DNA of 54,050 nucleotides from Arthrobacter sp. H5 (GCF_000520595.1 NZ_KI914989.1:156453-210502), one strand, 5' to 3'. Shown: positions 16,358 to 24,823, numbered from the stretch's first letter. The notes: a model not told the origin generated them from the letters alone. Numbers and translations: made by a program.

Positions 16358-17851
16358 TTAGAACTTGTTGGCAGCTTCTGCCTGAGTATTTCCACCGGAG
16401 GTGTCGGCGCCCAGTGCTGCGCGGAGCTTGGCGCCCAGATCCTCGTCAACGTTGGTCCAGTACTGGATGGCACGCTCACGGATCTCGAGGATGGTCACCC
16501 CGCCCACCGCACCGGTGATGGTATCGAGCAGACGGGACTTCTCGGCGTCGTCGAACACCTCCCGGTACAGGGTGCCTGCCTGACCGAAGTCGTCGTCCTC
16601 GGCGTGGAGGCTGTGCGCGGCGCGCACCAGGCCGCCGTCGTTCTCCCAGCCGCCCTCGGGACCGGTCCGCGCTGGATCGGCGACAGGACCCCCCACTGAG
16701 TTCGGCGCGTACACCGGGGTCGATGCGGAGTTGAAGTGGAAGCGCCCGGCGCCGTCCTTGGAGTAGTTGTGCACCTCGTTCTTCGGTGCGTTGACCGGCA
16801 GCTGGGCGTGGTTGGTGCCCACGCGGTAGCGGTGTGCGTCGGCGTAGGAGAAGATCCGCGCCTGCAGCATCCTGTCAGGCGAAGCAGCGATGCCTGGAAC
16901 AAAGTTCGACGGCGCGAAGGTCGCCTGCTCGATCTGCGCGAAGTAATTCTCCGGGTTGCGGTTCAGCGTCAGCTTGCCCACAGGGATCAGCGGGTAGTCG
17001 CCCTGTGGCCACACCTTAGTGAGGTCAAATGGGTTGAACCGGTAGCCTGCAGCGTCCGCGTAAGGCATGACCTGGACCTTGAGGTCCCAGCTGGGGAAGT
17101 TGCCCTTCTCGATGTTCTCGCGCAGGTCGCGGATATGGTGATCGGCGTCCGACCCGGCGAGTGCTTCGGCCTCGTCTCCGGTGAGCACCTCGTGGCCCTG
17201 GTTGGACTTGAAGTGGTACTTGACCCAGAACTTCTCGCCACCCTCATTGATCCACATGTAGGTGTGGGATCCGTAACCGTTCATGGTGCGCCAGGAGGCG
17301 GGGAGACCGCGGTCGCCCATCAGCCAGGTCACCTGGTGTGCCGACTCGGGGCTGAGGGTCCAGAAGTCCCACTGCATATCCGGGTCGCGAAGGTTGGATC
17401 CGGGAAGGCGCTTCTGGGAGTGGATGAAGTCGGGGAATTTGATGCCGTCGCGGATGAAGAACACCGGAGTGTTGTTGCCGACGAGATCGTAGTTGCCCTC
17501 GTCGGTATAGAACTTGAGTGCAAAGCCGCGGGGGTCCCGCCAGGTGTCGGGGGAGCCCTGCTCGCCCGCGACGGAGGAGAAGCGCAGCAGGGTCTCGGTG
17601 CTGGCACCCTGCTGGAACAGCGAAGCCTTGGTGTAGGCGCTGACATCGCTCGTGGTCTCGAAGGTGCCGAATGCGCCGCCGCCCTTGGCGTGCACCACTC
17701 GCTCGGGCACTCGCTCGCGGTTGAACTGGGCCAGCTTCTCGACCAGGTAGTGGTCAGTCAGCGGGATTGCGCCATCGCGGCCCAGTGCTGCGGAATTGCT
17801 GTCGTCAACAACCGGCGCACCCGATTGGGTTGTGCTGAAGTTCGCGGACAT
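16358..17851 (-). CDS. katA: monofunctional haem catalase
   Basis: A 497-residue small-subunit (clade 3-like) catalase that dismutates hydrogen peroxide in the cytosol. The active-site His is in [15 protein letters not shown] (about residue 54). The conserved Asn is in [13 protein letters not shown], and the proximal haem-ligand Tyr is in [14 protein letters not shown] (about residue 337). ARNP-type core sequences such as [20 protein letters not shown] are intact. AAGGAGAACA precedes the ATG. It lies 10 bp after the Fur-type regulator gene on the same strand, so the pair is an operon, as in many actinomycetes. Peroxide from putrescine oxidase would be one substrate source. Confidence 0.95.
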   Translation of the reverse strand: MSANFSTTQSGAPVVDDSNSAALGRDGAIPLTDHYLVEKLAQFNRERVPERVVHAKGGGAFGTFETTSDVSAYTKASLFQQGASTETLLRFSSVAGEQGSPDTWRDPRGFALKFYTDEGNYDLVGNNTPVFFIRDGIKFPDFIHSQKRLPGSNLRDPDMQWDFWTLSPESAHQVTWLMGDRGLPASWRTMNGYGSHTYMWINEGGEKFWVKYHFKSNQGHEVLTGDEAEALAGSDADHHIRDLRENIEKGNFPSWDLKVQVMPYADAAGYRFNPFDLTKVWPQGDYPLIPVGKLTLNRNPENYFAQIEQATFAPSNFVPGIAASPDRMLQARIFSYADAHRYRVGTNHAQLPVNAPKNEVHNYSKDGAGRFHFNSASTPVYAPNSVGGPVADPARTGPEGGWENDGGLVRAAHSLHAEDDDFGQAGTLYREVFDDAEKSRLLDTITGAVGGVTILEIRERAIQYWTNVDEDLGAKLRAALGADTSGGNTQAEAANKF

Positions 17852-17861
17852 TGTTCTCCTT

Positions 17862-18350
17862 CTATTTGTGGATTTCCTGCGTCAGGGAAGTGTTTGAATT
17901 CTCGCGGCAGTCCGCGCAGAGCCCCTGGTAGACAACGTCGGCAATCACGATGCTCATCGGTTGTGTGCCTGCGGCCCAGCTGGGGGTTAAACACGGCGCG
18001 TGACCCACGGCGCAATCCACGTCCTCGATGCGCCCGCATCCGGTGCAGACGGCGTGGTGGTGGTTGTCGTTGACGCGGGTTTCGTAGCGTGCGGGAGAAT
18101 TTGGTGGCTCTATCCGGCGCAACAGACCAATGGAGGTCAGGTCCGCCAGCACCACGTAAACCGACTGCACCGAAATGTCGGTGAGCTGGGTGCGCACTGC
18201 CGCGGCGACGTCGTCGGTGGTGGTGTGGGGTGAGCGTTCGACGGCGGCAAGTACGGCCAAGCGCTGCCGTGTCACCCGTCGTCCGGCGGTGCGCAGACTA
18301 GTGGCCCAAGCCGCGTCGCGGCCCTCGGCAGTCACTGCGTAATCGGTCAT
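17862..18350 (-). CDS. Fur-family regulator (FurA/PerR-like) upstream of catalase
   Basis: A 162-residue winged-helix metalloregulator. The DNA-binding part includes [20 protein letters not shown] and the recognition-helix region [21 protein letters not shown]. The metal-binding part has [13 protein letters not shown] and a second Cys pair near the end (CADC). The position directly before katA matches the furA-katG/katA arrangement in which the regulator represses catalase and is relieved by peroxide. Whether it senses iron or peroxide cannot be read directly. A Fur/PerR-like palindrome lies 20 bp upstream of the ATG. Confidence 0.9.
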   Translation of the reverse strand: MTDYAVTAEGRDAAWATSLRTAGRRVTRQRLAVLAAVERSPHTTTDDVAAAVRTQLTDISVQSVYVVLADLTSIGLLRRIEPPNSPARYETRVNDNHHHAVCTGCGRIEDVDCAVGHAPCLTPSWAAGTQPMSIVIADVVYQGLCADCRENSNTSLTQEIHK

Positions 18351-18369
18351 ATACCCAGTGAAGCACCTA

Positions 18370-18386
18370 TTGTGAGTAATTCATAA
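18370..18386. promoter_or_regulatory. Fur/PerR-type operator upstream of fur-katA
   Basis: TTGTGA-GTAAT-TCATAA is a 17-bp inverted repeat with one mismatch per arm, AT-rich against a high-G+C background. It lies between the Fur-type start (18350, minus) and the hydrolase start (18422, plus). It probably mediates autoregulation of the catalase operon and may also affect the divergent hydrolase promoter at 18410. Confidence 0.65.
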
Positions 18387-18409
18387 TAAGAAAGCACTAA
18401 CTTCCGGTT

Positions 18410-18415
18410 TACTGT
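18410..18415 (+). promoter_or_regulatory. -10 box of leaderless hydrolase transcript
   Basis: TACTGT stands exactly 6 bases before the ATG at 18422. There is no ribosome binding site, so a leaderless mRNA is inferred. Confidence 0.55.
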
Positions 18416-18421
18416 TAGTGG

Positions 18422-19177
18422 ATGAAACCAGCACCGTGGGAGTCACAGGGGGTTATGTCTCTCAACAACTGTGACGTTGTGCTCCGGTCCGCCGGAAGAG
18501 GCGCGCAGGCTGTGGTGTTGGTGCACGGCATTGGGGTGTCCTCGCGCTACTTTGGGCCACTGGCGGCGGAGCTCGCCCGCGACTGCACAGTGTATGCGGT
18601 GGAGCTGCCCGGTTTCGGATCGGCGCCTAGGCCCTCCCGGACGCTCGATGTCCCCGACCTCGGTGGCATTCTCGCCGGAGTGCTCGCCCGGTTGGGATTG
18701 ACGGATGTGGTGCTGATCGGCCACTCGATGGGCTGCCAGGTGGTCGCCGAGGCAGCGCGCCAGGCTCCCCACATGGTGCAAAGACTTGTGCTCCTGGCGC
18801 CGACGGTGAATGACCGCGAACGCTCAGCGGTAATGCAGGGTTTGAGGCTGCTGCAGGACACACTGCATGAACCGGCCGGGGTCAACTGGATTGTATTCAG
18901 CGACTACGTCCGTTCCTGTATTCAGTACGCCCGCACCCTGAGACCCATGCTGGAGCACCGGCTCGAAGACGTCCTCGGTAGTGTAATTTGCCCGGCGCAC
19001 ATTGTGCGCGGGGAGAAGGATCCCATTGTTCCCGGAGACTGGGTGGGCCGACTTGTTGGCGCCTGTCCCGGGGTAACCACGGACACGGTCGCCGGCGCAC
19101 CACACGTATTCATGTACGAGGGTGCAGCTCAGACCGCCCGGTGCTGCATGGCAGGGAAGCCGCATGCGCCTGCTTAG
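18422..19177 (+). CDS. alpha/beta hydrolase
   Basis: A 251-residue serine hydrolase. The oxyanion segment is VVLVHGIGVSSRYFGPLA, the nucleophile elbow is IGHSMGCQV (Ser near residue 102), the acid is probably in GEKDPIVPGDW, and the catalytic His is near GAPHVFMYE. The ATG at 18422 fits a leaderless start; an ATG 11 codons later is an alternative. The last 14 bases overlap the next hydrolase gene in another frame, so the two are coupled. The substrate is unknown; no lid domain of a named subfamily is evident. Confidence 0.82.
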   Translation: MKPAPWESQGVMSLNNCDVVLRSAGRGAQAVVLVHGIGVSSRYFGPLAAELARDCTVYAVELPGFGSAPRPSRTLDVPDLGGILAGVLARLGLTDVVLIGHSMGCQVVAEAARQAPHMVQRLVLLAPTVNDRERSAVMQGLRLLQDTLHEPAGVNWIVFSDYVRSCIQYARTLRPMLEHRLEDVLGSVICPAHIVRGEKDPIVPGDWVGRLVGACPGVTTDTVAGAPHVFMYEGAAQTARCCMAGKPHAPA

Positions 19178-19856
19178 GTATGGAGGGGCCTGGGTATTGG
19201 ACTACGCCTATGTTGCCTACTGGCAAGTGCACGGGTTTCTGTTCCGTCGTGACGCGTCGCAGTACCTCCACGGTGAGCGGCCACCGGTGCTGCTTATCCC
19301 GGGCATCTATGAGACCTGGCAGTTCATGCACCCGGTCGCGGACCATCTGAACCGCAGGGGGCACCCCGTCCATGTGGTGAGCACCCTTGGCTACAACAGG
19401 GGAACTGTGACGGCGATGGCTGCCCGCGTCGCCGCCTATCTGGAGGAGCAGCAGCTTACCGAGGTCATTATCGTGGCGCACAGCAAAGGCGGCCTGATCG
19501 GTAAGTACGTGATGACCGAGCCAGCTTCCGCGGGCCGCATCCGCCAGCTTGTTGCGGTGAACTCGCCGTTCTCCGGGTCGATCTATGCCAGTTTTGCCGT
19601 GCTGCCCAGTCTGAGGGCGTTTTCCCCGCGCAACCGGACGCTTAAAGCGTTGCACGTCAATCTCGAGGCCAATGCCCGGATTACCTCCGTGTACAGCAGT
19701 TTTGATCCCCATATTCCCGGTGGTAGTGAACTTCCGGGAGCGGTCCACGTGCGGCTGGAGACCATGGGCCACTTTCGCATCCTCGGCGAGGAAGGGCTGC
19801 TCCGCGAGGTGGACCGGGCCATCTTGCTGGGCGAGCCGCCGTCGGACGCCGGATAG
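19164..19856 (+). CDS. alpha/beta hydrolase, lipase-like
   Basis: A 230-residue hydrolase beginning MRLLRYGGAWVLDYAYVAYW. The core has PPVLLIPGIYETWQFMHPVA (oxyanion region) and the elbow IIVAHSKGGLIGKYVM, with GHSxG replaced by AHSKG as in several lipase-like proteins. The ATG at 19164 has AGGGAAG 6 bases upstream and overlaps the end of the preceding hydrolase. Two overlapping hydrolases of one fold suggest sequential action on an ester or lipid, or a complex. No signal peptide is evident. Confidence 0.78.
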   Translation: MRLLRYGGAWVLDYAYVAYWQVHGFLFRRDASQYLHGERPPVLLIPGIYETWQFMHPVADHLNRRGHPVHVVSTLGYNRGTVTAMAARVAAYLEEQQLTEVIIVAHSKGGLIGKYVMTEPASAGRIRQLVAVNSPFSGSIYASFAVLPSLRAFSPRNRTLKALHVNLEANARITSVYSSFDPHIPGGSELPGAVHVRLETMGHFRILGEEGLLREVDRAILLGEPPSDAG

Positions 19857-19897
19857 GACTGCCACGGTGTCGTTGCCGAGGGTAACGGATACGCGGC

Positions 19898-19903
19898 TAG
19901 ACT
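19898..19903 (+). promoter_or_regulatory. -10 box of leaderless MFS transcript
   Basis: TAGACT stands exactly 6 bases before the GTG start at 19910. TTGCCG about 19 bases upstream may serve as -35. Confidence 0.55.
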
Positions 19904-19909
19904 TCAGAG

Positions 19910-21181
19910 GTGCCCAGACTCCTTGCCGATATTACGCCGCTCAGGGAGAGCCCGGCATTTCGCAGGCTGTACTTCGGGACTGCGCTCTCGGCAATCGGGT
20001 CCAACCTCACACTCGTGGCAGTCAGCCTTCAGGTTTACGAAATTACGCAGTCCAGCCTCAGCGTGGGGTTGATTGGCCTGTATGCCCTGGTGCCGCTGAT
20101 TGTGGCCGGCCTGTACGGGGGTGCGATAGCCGACGCGCATGACCGCCGCAAAGTGGCTCTCTTCTCCGCAATCGCTCTCTGGGGAACCACCATTGCCATT
20201 GCCGCTCAGGCCTGGATTGGCGTGGAAAACGTGTGGCTGCTGTACATCCTTATTGGTATCCACAGCGGCGCGGCAGGAATCAACCAGCCAACCCGGACGG
20301 CCATCATTCCGCGGCTGGTCCGGTCGGAACTGCTGCCGGCCGCCAACGCACTCAGCATGATCACGTTCGGGCTCGCCTTCACCGTGGGCCCCATGCTTGC
20401 CGGCCTGCTTATCGCACAGGTGGGCTATGGCTGGACCTACACCATCGACGTCGTCACCTTCACTGCCGCGCTCTGGGCGCTCTTCAAGCTGCCCGCCATG
20501 CCGCCGGAGGGCCCGGTCCGTCGTGCGGGGATTGCGACGGTGCTCGAGGGATTCCGCTATCTCGGCACCCGCCCCAACATCCGCATGACCTTTCTGATTG
20601 ACCTTGCCGCCATGGTGATGGCTCAGCCGCGTGTGCTGCTTCCTGCCGTGGGGGCGGTGTTGATCGGCGGCGGGGAGTTCACCGTGGGGGTTCTGCTGGC
20701 CGCGGGAGCTGTTGGCGCAGTCCTGGCCGGGCTGTTTTCCGGACCGCTGGGACGGATTCACCGGCAGGGAAGGGCAGTGCAGTGGTCAGTGGCCAGCTGG
20801 GGTGCGTCTGTGAGCGGGTTTGGGCTGGTGGTTGTGATGGCTGGTTCATCGCCGGACGGGCAGGTAACGCCATGGATCATCCCGGCGGCGCTGTGCCTGC
20901 TGCTGGCCGGAATTTCCGATTCCGTCAGCGGAGTGTTCCGAAGCACCATCCTGCAATCCGCTACTCCGGACGCGATGAGGGGCAGGCTGCAGGGTGTGTT
21001 TATTGTCGTCGTCGCCGGTGGACCGCGGCTGGGTGAACTGCTGGGAGGCGGCGGCGCCGAGTGGCTGGGAGAAGGATGGACCGCAGTGTGGGGCGGGCTG
21101 CTTTGTATTGCGCTGGTGGTTGTCCTTGCTAAATGGCAGCCGCGGTTTGGACAGTATGATTCCCGGCATCCGGAGCCGTAG
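19910..21181 (+). CDS. MFS exporter (EntS-like)
   Basis: A 423-residue transporter with about 12 helices. FRRLYFGTALSAIGSNLTLV at the N-terminus and ADAHDRRKVALFSA (the MFS loop 2-3 motif region) resemble the EntS / MFS-3 group of exporters. The latter half has VFRSTILQSATPDAMRGRLQ, a conserved segment of that group. The GTG start lies 6 bases after a TAGACT box and has no ribosome binding site. No siderophore gene is nearby, so the cargo is open. It lies 53 bp after the hydrolase pair but appears to have its own promoter. Confidence 0.85.
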   Translation: MPRLLADITPLRESPAFRRLYFGTALSAIGSNLTLVAVSLQVYEITQSSLSVGLIGLYALVPLIVAGLYGGAIADAHDRRKVALFSAIALWGTTIAIAAQAWIGVENVWLLYILIGIHSGAAGINQPTRTAIIPRLVRSELLPAANALSMITFGLAFTVGPMLAGLLIAQVGYGWTYTIDVVTFTAALWALFKLPAMPPEGPVRRAGIATVLEGFRYLGTRPNIRMTFLIDLAAMVMAQPRVLLPAVGAVLIGGGEFTVGVLLAAGAVGAVLAGLFSGPLGRIHRQGRAVQWSVASWGASVSGFGLVVVMAGSSPDGQVTPWIIPAALCLLLAGISDSVSGVFRSTILQSATPDAMRGRLQGVFIVVVAGGPRLGELLGGGGAEWLGEGWTAVWGGLLCIALVVVLAKWQPRFGQYDSRHPEP

Positions 21182-21244
21182 ACTCAGCGGAACAGCAGGG
21201 TCGGCCAGTACGTTGTACCGGTAGCGATTCAACAAGGAGTTCTC

Positions 21245-22123
21245 TTGCATAACCATTTCAACGGAGCCAAAACGGTTTTCCTGTTCGCTGCACTCATGGG
21301 CATTTTTCTGGTCTTCGGCGCGATCATTGCGGCGGCCACCAGGAGTTCCGCGTTCATCTGGATCTTCGCCCTGATTGGTGTTGCCTCCGTCGCGTACAGC
21401 TACTGGAACAGCGACAAACTGGCAATCCGCAGCATGAAAGCGGTGCCCGTTACCGAGCAGCAGGCACCGGCCATGTACCGGATTGTGAGGGAGCTGAGCA
21501 CCAAGGCCAACCAGCCGATGCCACGGCTCTTCGTCTCGCCCACCATGGCTCCCAACGCATTTGCCACCGGCCGGAATCCACAAAATTCTGCGGTGTGCTG
21601 CACCCAGGGAATCCTTCAGATCCTGGATGAACGCGAGCTCCGCGGTGTCCTGGGCCATGAGCTCATGCACGTCTACAACCGGGACATCCTCACCAGCTCC
21701 GTTGCTGCGGCCGTTGCCGGGGTTATTACGTCGGTGGCACAGATGTTTGCCTTCACCGGAATGATGGGCGGACGTGGAAATCAGGGCGGCAACCCCATCG
21801 CGGCGATTCTGCTCGCGATCCTTGCCCCGTTCGCTGCGGTCCTGATCCGCTCAGCGATTGGCCGCACCCGCGAATACGACGCAGACGAAGACGGCGCCCG
21901 CCTCACCGACGATCCGCTGGCCCTCGCCTCAGCACTGGGCAAACTGGAGCGTGGCGTGCAGCAGGCCCCGCTGCCGCAGAGCCAGCAGCTGGTCAACACC
22001 TCGCACCTGATGATTGCCAACCCCTTCAAGGGCGGCGGAATCCAGAAGATGTTTGCCAGCCACCCGCCCATGGCGGACCGTATCTCGCGGCTGGAACGGA
22101 TGGCTGGGCGCCCGTTGCGCTAG
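21245..22123 (+). CDS. htpX: HtpX-like membrane zinc metalloprotease (M48)
   Basis: A 292-residue inner-membrane protease that degrades misfolded membrane proteins. Two N-terminal helices (about 8-30 and 35-53) precede the zinc motif HELMH (138-142). Two further helices and the third ligand region REYDADEDGA (about 212) follow. The start is TTG, decided by AAGGAG 6 bases upstream; no ATG or GTG gives a better frame. Length matches HtpX. It is likely stress-induced, but no operator was identified. Confidence 0.92.
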   Translation: MHNHFNGAKTVFLFAALMGIFLVFGAIIAAATRSSAFIWIFALIGVASVAYSYWNSDKLAIRSMKAVPVTEQQAPAMYRIVRELSTKANQPMPRLFVSPTMAPNAFATGRNPQNSAVCCTQGILQILDERELRGVLGHELMHVYNRDILTSSVAAAVAGVITSVAQMFAFTGMMGGRGNQGGNPIAAILLAILAPFAAVLIRSAIGRTREYDADEDGARLTDDPLALASALGKLERGVQQAPLPQSQQLVNTSHLMIANPFKGGGIQKMFASHPPMADRISRLERMAGRPLR

Positions 22124-22167
22124 GGTCCGGTTTCCGTCGACCAGGTGCCCCCTAAATGCGCGCGTGG

Positions 22168-22199
22168 AGACCGGGCGAAACTTTAGAATTACCCGGTCT
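22168..22199. terminator. hairpin between convergent htpX and phosphatase genes
   Basis: AGACCGGG and CCCGGTCT form an 8-bp stem around a 16-base AT-rich loop. The right arm overlaps the stop region of the minus-strand gene. It probably ends both transcripts, although T-runs are poor. Confidence 0.5.
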
Positions 22200-22821
22200 T
22201 CAGGTGAGAAGTTTCGGCTAGAGCGGCCACTGTTCGATTGCGCCAGTAATCGTCGTGTTGCAGGTGGGTGATCGAGCCGGGCTTGGGTGCGAAGGACAGG
22301 AAGCCAGCTGATTCAACCGGGATCTGCAGCCACGTAGTGATGACAAAAATCTGCGCGAATCCATGCGTTACGACGACGTGGGTGTGGTCTCCGTCGGCCA
22401 TAAGCTCACGGACGCAGTCGCCCACCCGGGTTGCCACCTCGCGGCGCGTCTCGGCCCCGGCGATAGGACCGCGATAGTCGAGTCGGTCATGATCGGGCGC
22501 AGAAACTTCCCGATCGGCGAGCCACACGCGCGATTTCCCTTCAGCCTCGCCGAAGCTGATCTCGCGCAGTCGTGCATCTTCGGTGACGGGAGCGCCAAGC
22601 CGTGCGGCGAGGATTTCGGCGGTCTCGGCGCACCGGGAGAGGTCGGACGTCGTGATGCGTACAGGCCGCGTTGTGTCGCGGCACCGCCGCATCAGCTCCT
22701 CCGCAACAAGGCGGGCATCGAGGCGTCCTTGAGGGGTGAGCTGCGAGTTGTACCAGCCGCCCACGAGTCCGCGCTCCGTGTGCTCAGCCTGTGGGTGAGT
22801 CACAACGTAGAGATCATGCAC
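22189..22821 (-). CDS. histidine phosphatase-superfamily protein with altered RHG motif
   Basis: A 210-residue protein of the phosphoglycerate-mutase-like fold. The usual N-terminal RHG is replaced by THP (LYVVTHPQAEHTE), followed by the subfamily feature GLVGGWYNSQLTPQG. TSDLSRCAETAEIL supplies the second phosphate-binding Arg, and HVVVTHGFAQIF the second catalytic His. The phospho-accepting His is retained, but the first Arg is absent, so activity may be altered. I believe similar actinobacterial proteins exist, so this is probably a subfamily trait. The start is GTG, 19 bp after the end of yajQ; co-transcription is likely. Confidence 0.82.
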   Translation of the reverse strand: MHDLYVVTHPQAEHTERGLVGGWYNSQLTPQGRLDARLVAEELMRRCRDTTRPVRITTSDLSRCAETAEILAARLGAPVTEDARLREISFGEAEGKSRVWLADREVSAPDHDRLDYRGPIAGAETRREVATRVGDCVRELMADGDHTHVVVTHGFAQIFVITTWLQIPVESAGFLSFAPKPGSITHLQHDDYWRNRTVAALAETSHLKTG

Positions 22822-22840
22822 GTCTGAGGGCCAGCCCGGC

Positions 22841-23329
22841 CTAGCGCATATTCACGAACTGAAGGTCAGCCTCGTCGAAACCCTTGAGCAGTGCCATCGT
22901 GGCCTGCAGGTCATCGCGCGACTTTGAGCTGACGCGGAGTTCGTCGCCCTGGATCTGCGACTTTACGCCCTTGGGCGCCTCGTCACGGATGAGCTTGTTG
23001 ATTTTCTTGGCGATGTCCTGTTCGATGCCCTCCTTGATGGAGGTTTCCAGCCGGAATTCCTTGCCTGAAGCGTAGGGCTCGCCCGTGTCCAGTGACTTCA
23101 GGGAGATGCCGCGCTTGATCATCTTGGACTGCAGCACGTCGAGAACTGCGAGTACCCGCTCCTCAGAGTTGGCTTTCATGAGAATGTTCTCGCCGCTGAA
23201 GTCAGCCTCCGCGCCCACACCTTTGAAGTCATAGCGCTGGGAGAGTTCCTTCTGCGCCTGATGGAGGGCGTTGGCCACCTCCTGTTTGTCTACCTTGCTC
23301 ACAACATCGAACGTGGATTCGCTGGCCAC
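22841..23329 (-). CDS. yajQ: YajQ-family nucleotide-binding protein
   Basis: A 162-residue cytosolic protein matching YajQ (UPF0234) over its full length: STFDVVSKVDKQEVANALHQ at the start, RYDFKG, and the repeat-domain sequence RVSSKSRDDLQATMALLKG near the end. Family members bind cyclic di-GMP or RNA in some bacteria; the actinobacterial role is not established. A strong AGGAGG lies upstream of the GTG at 23329, and a TAGGCT -10-like box lies farther upstream in a leader. It probably forms an operon with the histidine phosphatase downstream. Confidence 0.92.
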   Translation of the reverse strand: MASESTFDVVSKVDKQEVANALHQAQKELSQRYDFKGVGAEADFSGENILMKANSEERVLAVLDVLQSKMIKRGISLKSLDTGEPYASGKEFRLETSIKEGIEQDIAKKINKLIRDEAPKGVKSQIQGDELRVSSKSRDDLQATMALLKGFDEADLQFVNMR

Positions 23330-23455
23330 AATTCCTCCTGGTTTGTTTGGTGGCTGGGGTTCTGTGTCTAGCCTAATTCACAGCCCGGCATCAGTGGGCT
23401 CCCATCCCGGGGTGCAATTGTTGAGGAGTTGGTCATCCCACTCAGGAGGAAATTC

Positions 23456-23716
23456 ATGTCCGCCACGCCGCGTCGTCGGTACCGTATACGCAGGGCCGTC
23501 GCAGGCTCACTGCTTGCCGCTTCTTCACTGGCCGGGTTGGGTGCCGCTCCGGCGGTCGCGCTGGATCCGGTCAGCTCAGGAAAGCACGACGACGGCGAGA
23601 GGCTCCGCGGGGTGCGGACGGATCTGGATGCAGCTGTGGGAATGGGGCACGTGACCACAGCCCAGGCCAGTCGTTTCTATGACCAGATCGCGCGGCGGGT
23701 TGCGGCGGGACTCTGA
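23456..23716 (+). CDS. small secreted protein of unknown function
   Basis: An 86-residue protein. Its N-terminus is a textbook signal peptide: RRRYRIRR, then AVAGSLLAASSLAGLGA, with probable cleavage after AVA in APAVALD. The mature part of about 50 charged residues (DDGERLRGVRTDLDAAVGMG, QASRFYDQIARRV) looks helical and has no recognised domain. The ATG at 23456 is chosen for the CAGGAGG site 6 bases before it; an upstream GTG at 23429 would weaken the signal peptide. It is divergent from yajQ. Confidence 0.75.
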   Translation: MSATPRRRYRIRRAVAGSLLAASSLAGLGAAPAVALDPVSSGKHDDGERLRGVRTDLDAAVGMGHVTTAQASRFYDQIARRVAAGL

Positions 23717-23851
23717 ACTTCACGCGGGGTGGGATCCAGATCGGATTCCCGTAATTGCTGTCGAACAGATCGCGATTCGATTCTGAGCGGGATGTTCTGT
23801 AAAGTTGTCTTGCCCGCGGTTACCGTGGGCAGTCTTCATGTGAAGACGTTC

Positions 23852-23936
23852 GGCAGATTACCCGAGCGGCCAAAGGGGGCTGACTGTAAATCAGCTGGCA
23901 CAGCCTACGGGGGTTCGAATCCCTCATCTGCCACCA
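23852..23936 (+). tRNA. tRNA-Tyr (anticodon GTA)
   Basis: Acceptor arms GGCAGAT and ATCTGCC pair perfectly. The anticodon GTA is at 23886-23888 in the loop of CTGACTGTAAATCAG. There is a long variable arm as in class II tRNA-Tyr, a T-arm GGGGGTTCGAATCCC, and an encoded CCA (23934-23936). Confidence 0.97.
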
Positions 23937-23941
23937 TCGGG

Positions 23942-23986
23942 AAACCCCGTCTGACCTGCGGAAACGCAGGGAGGGCGGGGTTTTTT
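23942..23986 (+). terminator. rho-independent terminator of tRNA-Tyr
   Basis: AAACCCCG pairs with CGGGGTTT around an inner CCTGCG-GAAA-CGCAGG hairpin, followed by a run of T. It begins six bases after the tRNA. Confidence 0.88.
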
Positions 23987-24013
23987 GTGCCTGCACAGCG
24001 TTGCAAGGCAGGC

Positions 24014-24172
24014 TCAGTCCTCGTCGGAGTCTTCGTCCGCCTCGTCAAAGATGGACAGCAGCATAATGGCATCCTGGACCGCGGGCCTGATCCTGTTGAG
24101 GAACCACGCAGATATCGCAGTGAGAGCCATTGCCGATCCCTTGACAACCATCCCGTGGGTAATGTGCGTCAT
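24014..24172 (-). CDS. 52-residue small protein with acidic tail
   Basis: The frame from the ATG at 24172 to the TGA at 24014 encodes 52 residues. GGAGGA stands 5 bases before the start, one of the best ribosome binding sites here. The protein starts MTHITHGMVVKGSAMALTAI, has a moderately hydrophobic middle (ALTAISAWFLNRI, AIMLLSIF) and ends in DEADEDSDED. The hydrophobic stretch could touch a membrane, and the tail could bind a partner or metal. It lies between tRNA-Tyr and an ABM gene, with a terminator on each side. I do not recognise a family. Confidence 0.6.
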   Translation of the reverse strand: MTHITHGMVVKGSAMALTAISAWFLNRIRPAVQDAIMLLSIFDEADEDSDED

Positions 24173-24268
24173 CGTATTCCTCCGTGGCGACAGGCTGAAG
24201 ATATACCCGGATCATAGGACGTGAAGCTTGCGAAAAGCATGCTGGGCAACAACCCAAAGCCAGCAAAA

Positions 24269-24304
24269 AGCCCGCTCCCACCAGCAAAGGTTGGAGCGGG
24301 CTTC
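24269..24304 (-). terminator. rho-independent terminator downstream of ABM gene
   Basis: AAGCCCGCTCC...ACC pairs with GGT...GGAGCGGGCTT, with one internal mismatch. On the minus strand the stem is followed by TTTTTGC. It ends transcription of the 24330-24626 gene. Confidence 0.85.
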
Positions 24305-24329
24305 TGTAGGCTGAAGATCGCCGGACGGA

Positions 24330-24626
24330 TTACTTGGCGGCGATCAGATCTACCGGATTAATGTCCGGGTCCCGTGCAAGCAGATTGGGCCCGTGCTCGC
24401 CAAGGGCTGCGACAATCGCGCCGTTGAGGTGGGCCTGCCGGCCCTCTTCGGTTTCGAACGTGTCAAAGATTCCGAACGTGTTCTCGTTGACCCGGAACGC
24501 GTACCAGGTCTTGGTGTCGGGTTCATCAACAGCAAGGCTGCGTCCGCTTTCGAGGAAGTCCCACAGCTCCTGCTCCTTGCCGGGCTTCGCCTCCAGTAGG
24601 GCCAGGAATCCAAATTTCAGTGCCAT
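24330..24626 (-). CDS. ABM-domain (antibiotic biosynthesis monooxygenase-like) protein
   Basis: A 98-residue ferredoxin-like alpha/beta barrel protein, MALKFGFLALLEAKPGKEQE, with WYAFRVNENTFGIFDTFETE in the strand region. This fits the putative monooxygenase/YgiN-like group of dimeric proteins. The exact substrate is not predictable. GGGAGA lies about 6 bases before the ATG. It is monocistronic, with its own terminator, and divergent from thioredoxin across about 210 bp. A second, shorter ABM-like protein lies at 25298-25579, but the two are not close copies. Confidence 0.78.
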   Translation of the reverse strand: MALKFGFLALLEAKPGKEQELWDFLESGRSLAVDEPDTKTWYAFRVNENTFGIFDTFETEEGRQAHLNGAIVAALGEHGPNLLARDPDINPVDLIAAK

Positions 24627-24823
24627 ATGCGTCTCCCTCGAGAGGTCGGACGGAATCCGCCTGGGGCGGCGGCCGTGTACATGAGCCTATGGACACCCGG
24701 CACTGAGGACAAGTGGCAGTATTCCCGATGGACATGCCCGTTTGTCCGCAACCACACCACGGAGCTTGTACCGCGAAACCTCGCGCAGAGCGAACAGGGG
24801 GCGACACAACCGGAAATTCTCGT

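Noticed and set aside
16736-18073. 445-codon open frame antisense to catalase
   Set aside because: It lies opposite an intact catalase with all motifs. Its translation is a low-complexity Val/Gly/Glu/Leu product with no domain or ribosome binding site; such antisense frames are common at this base composition.
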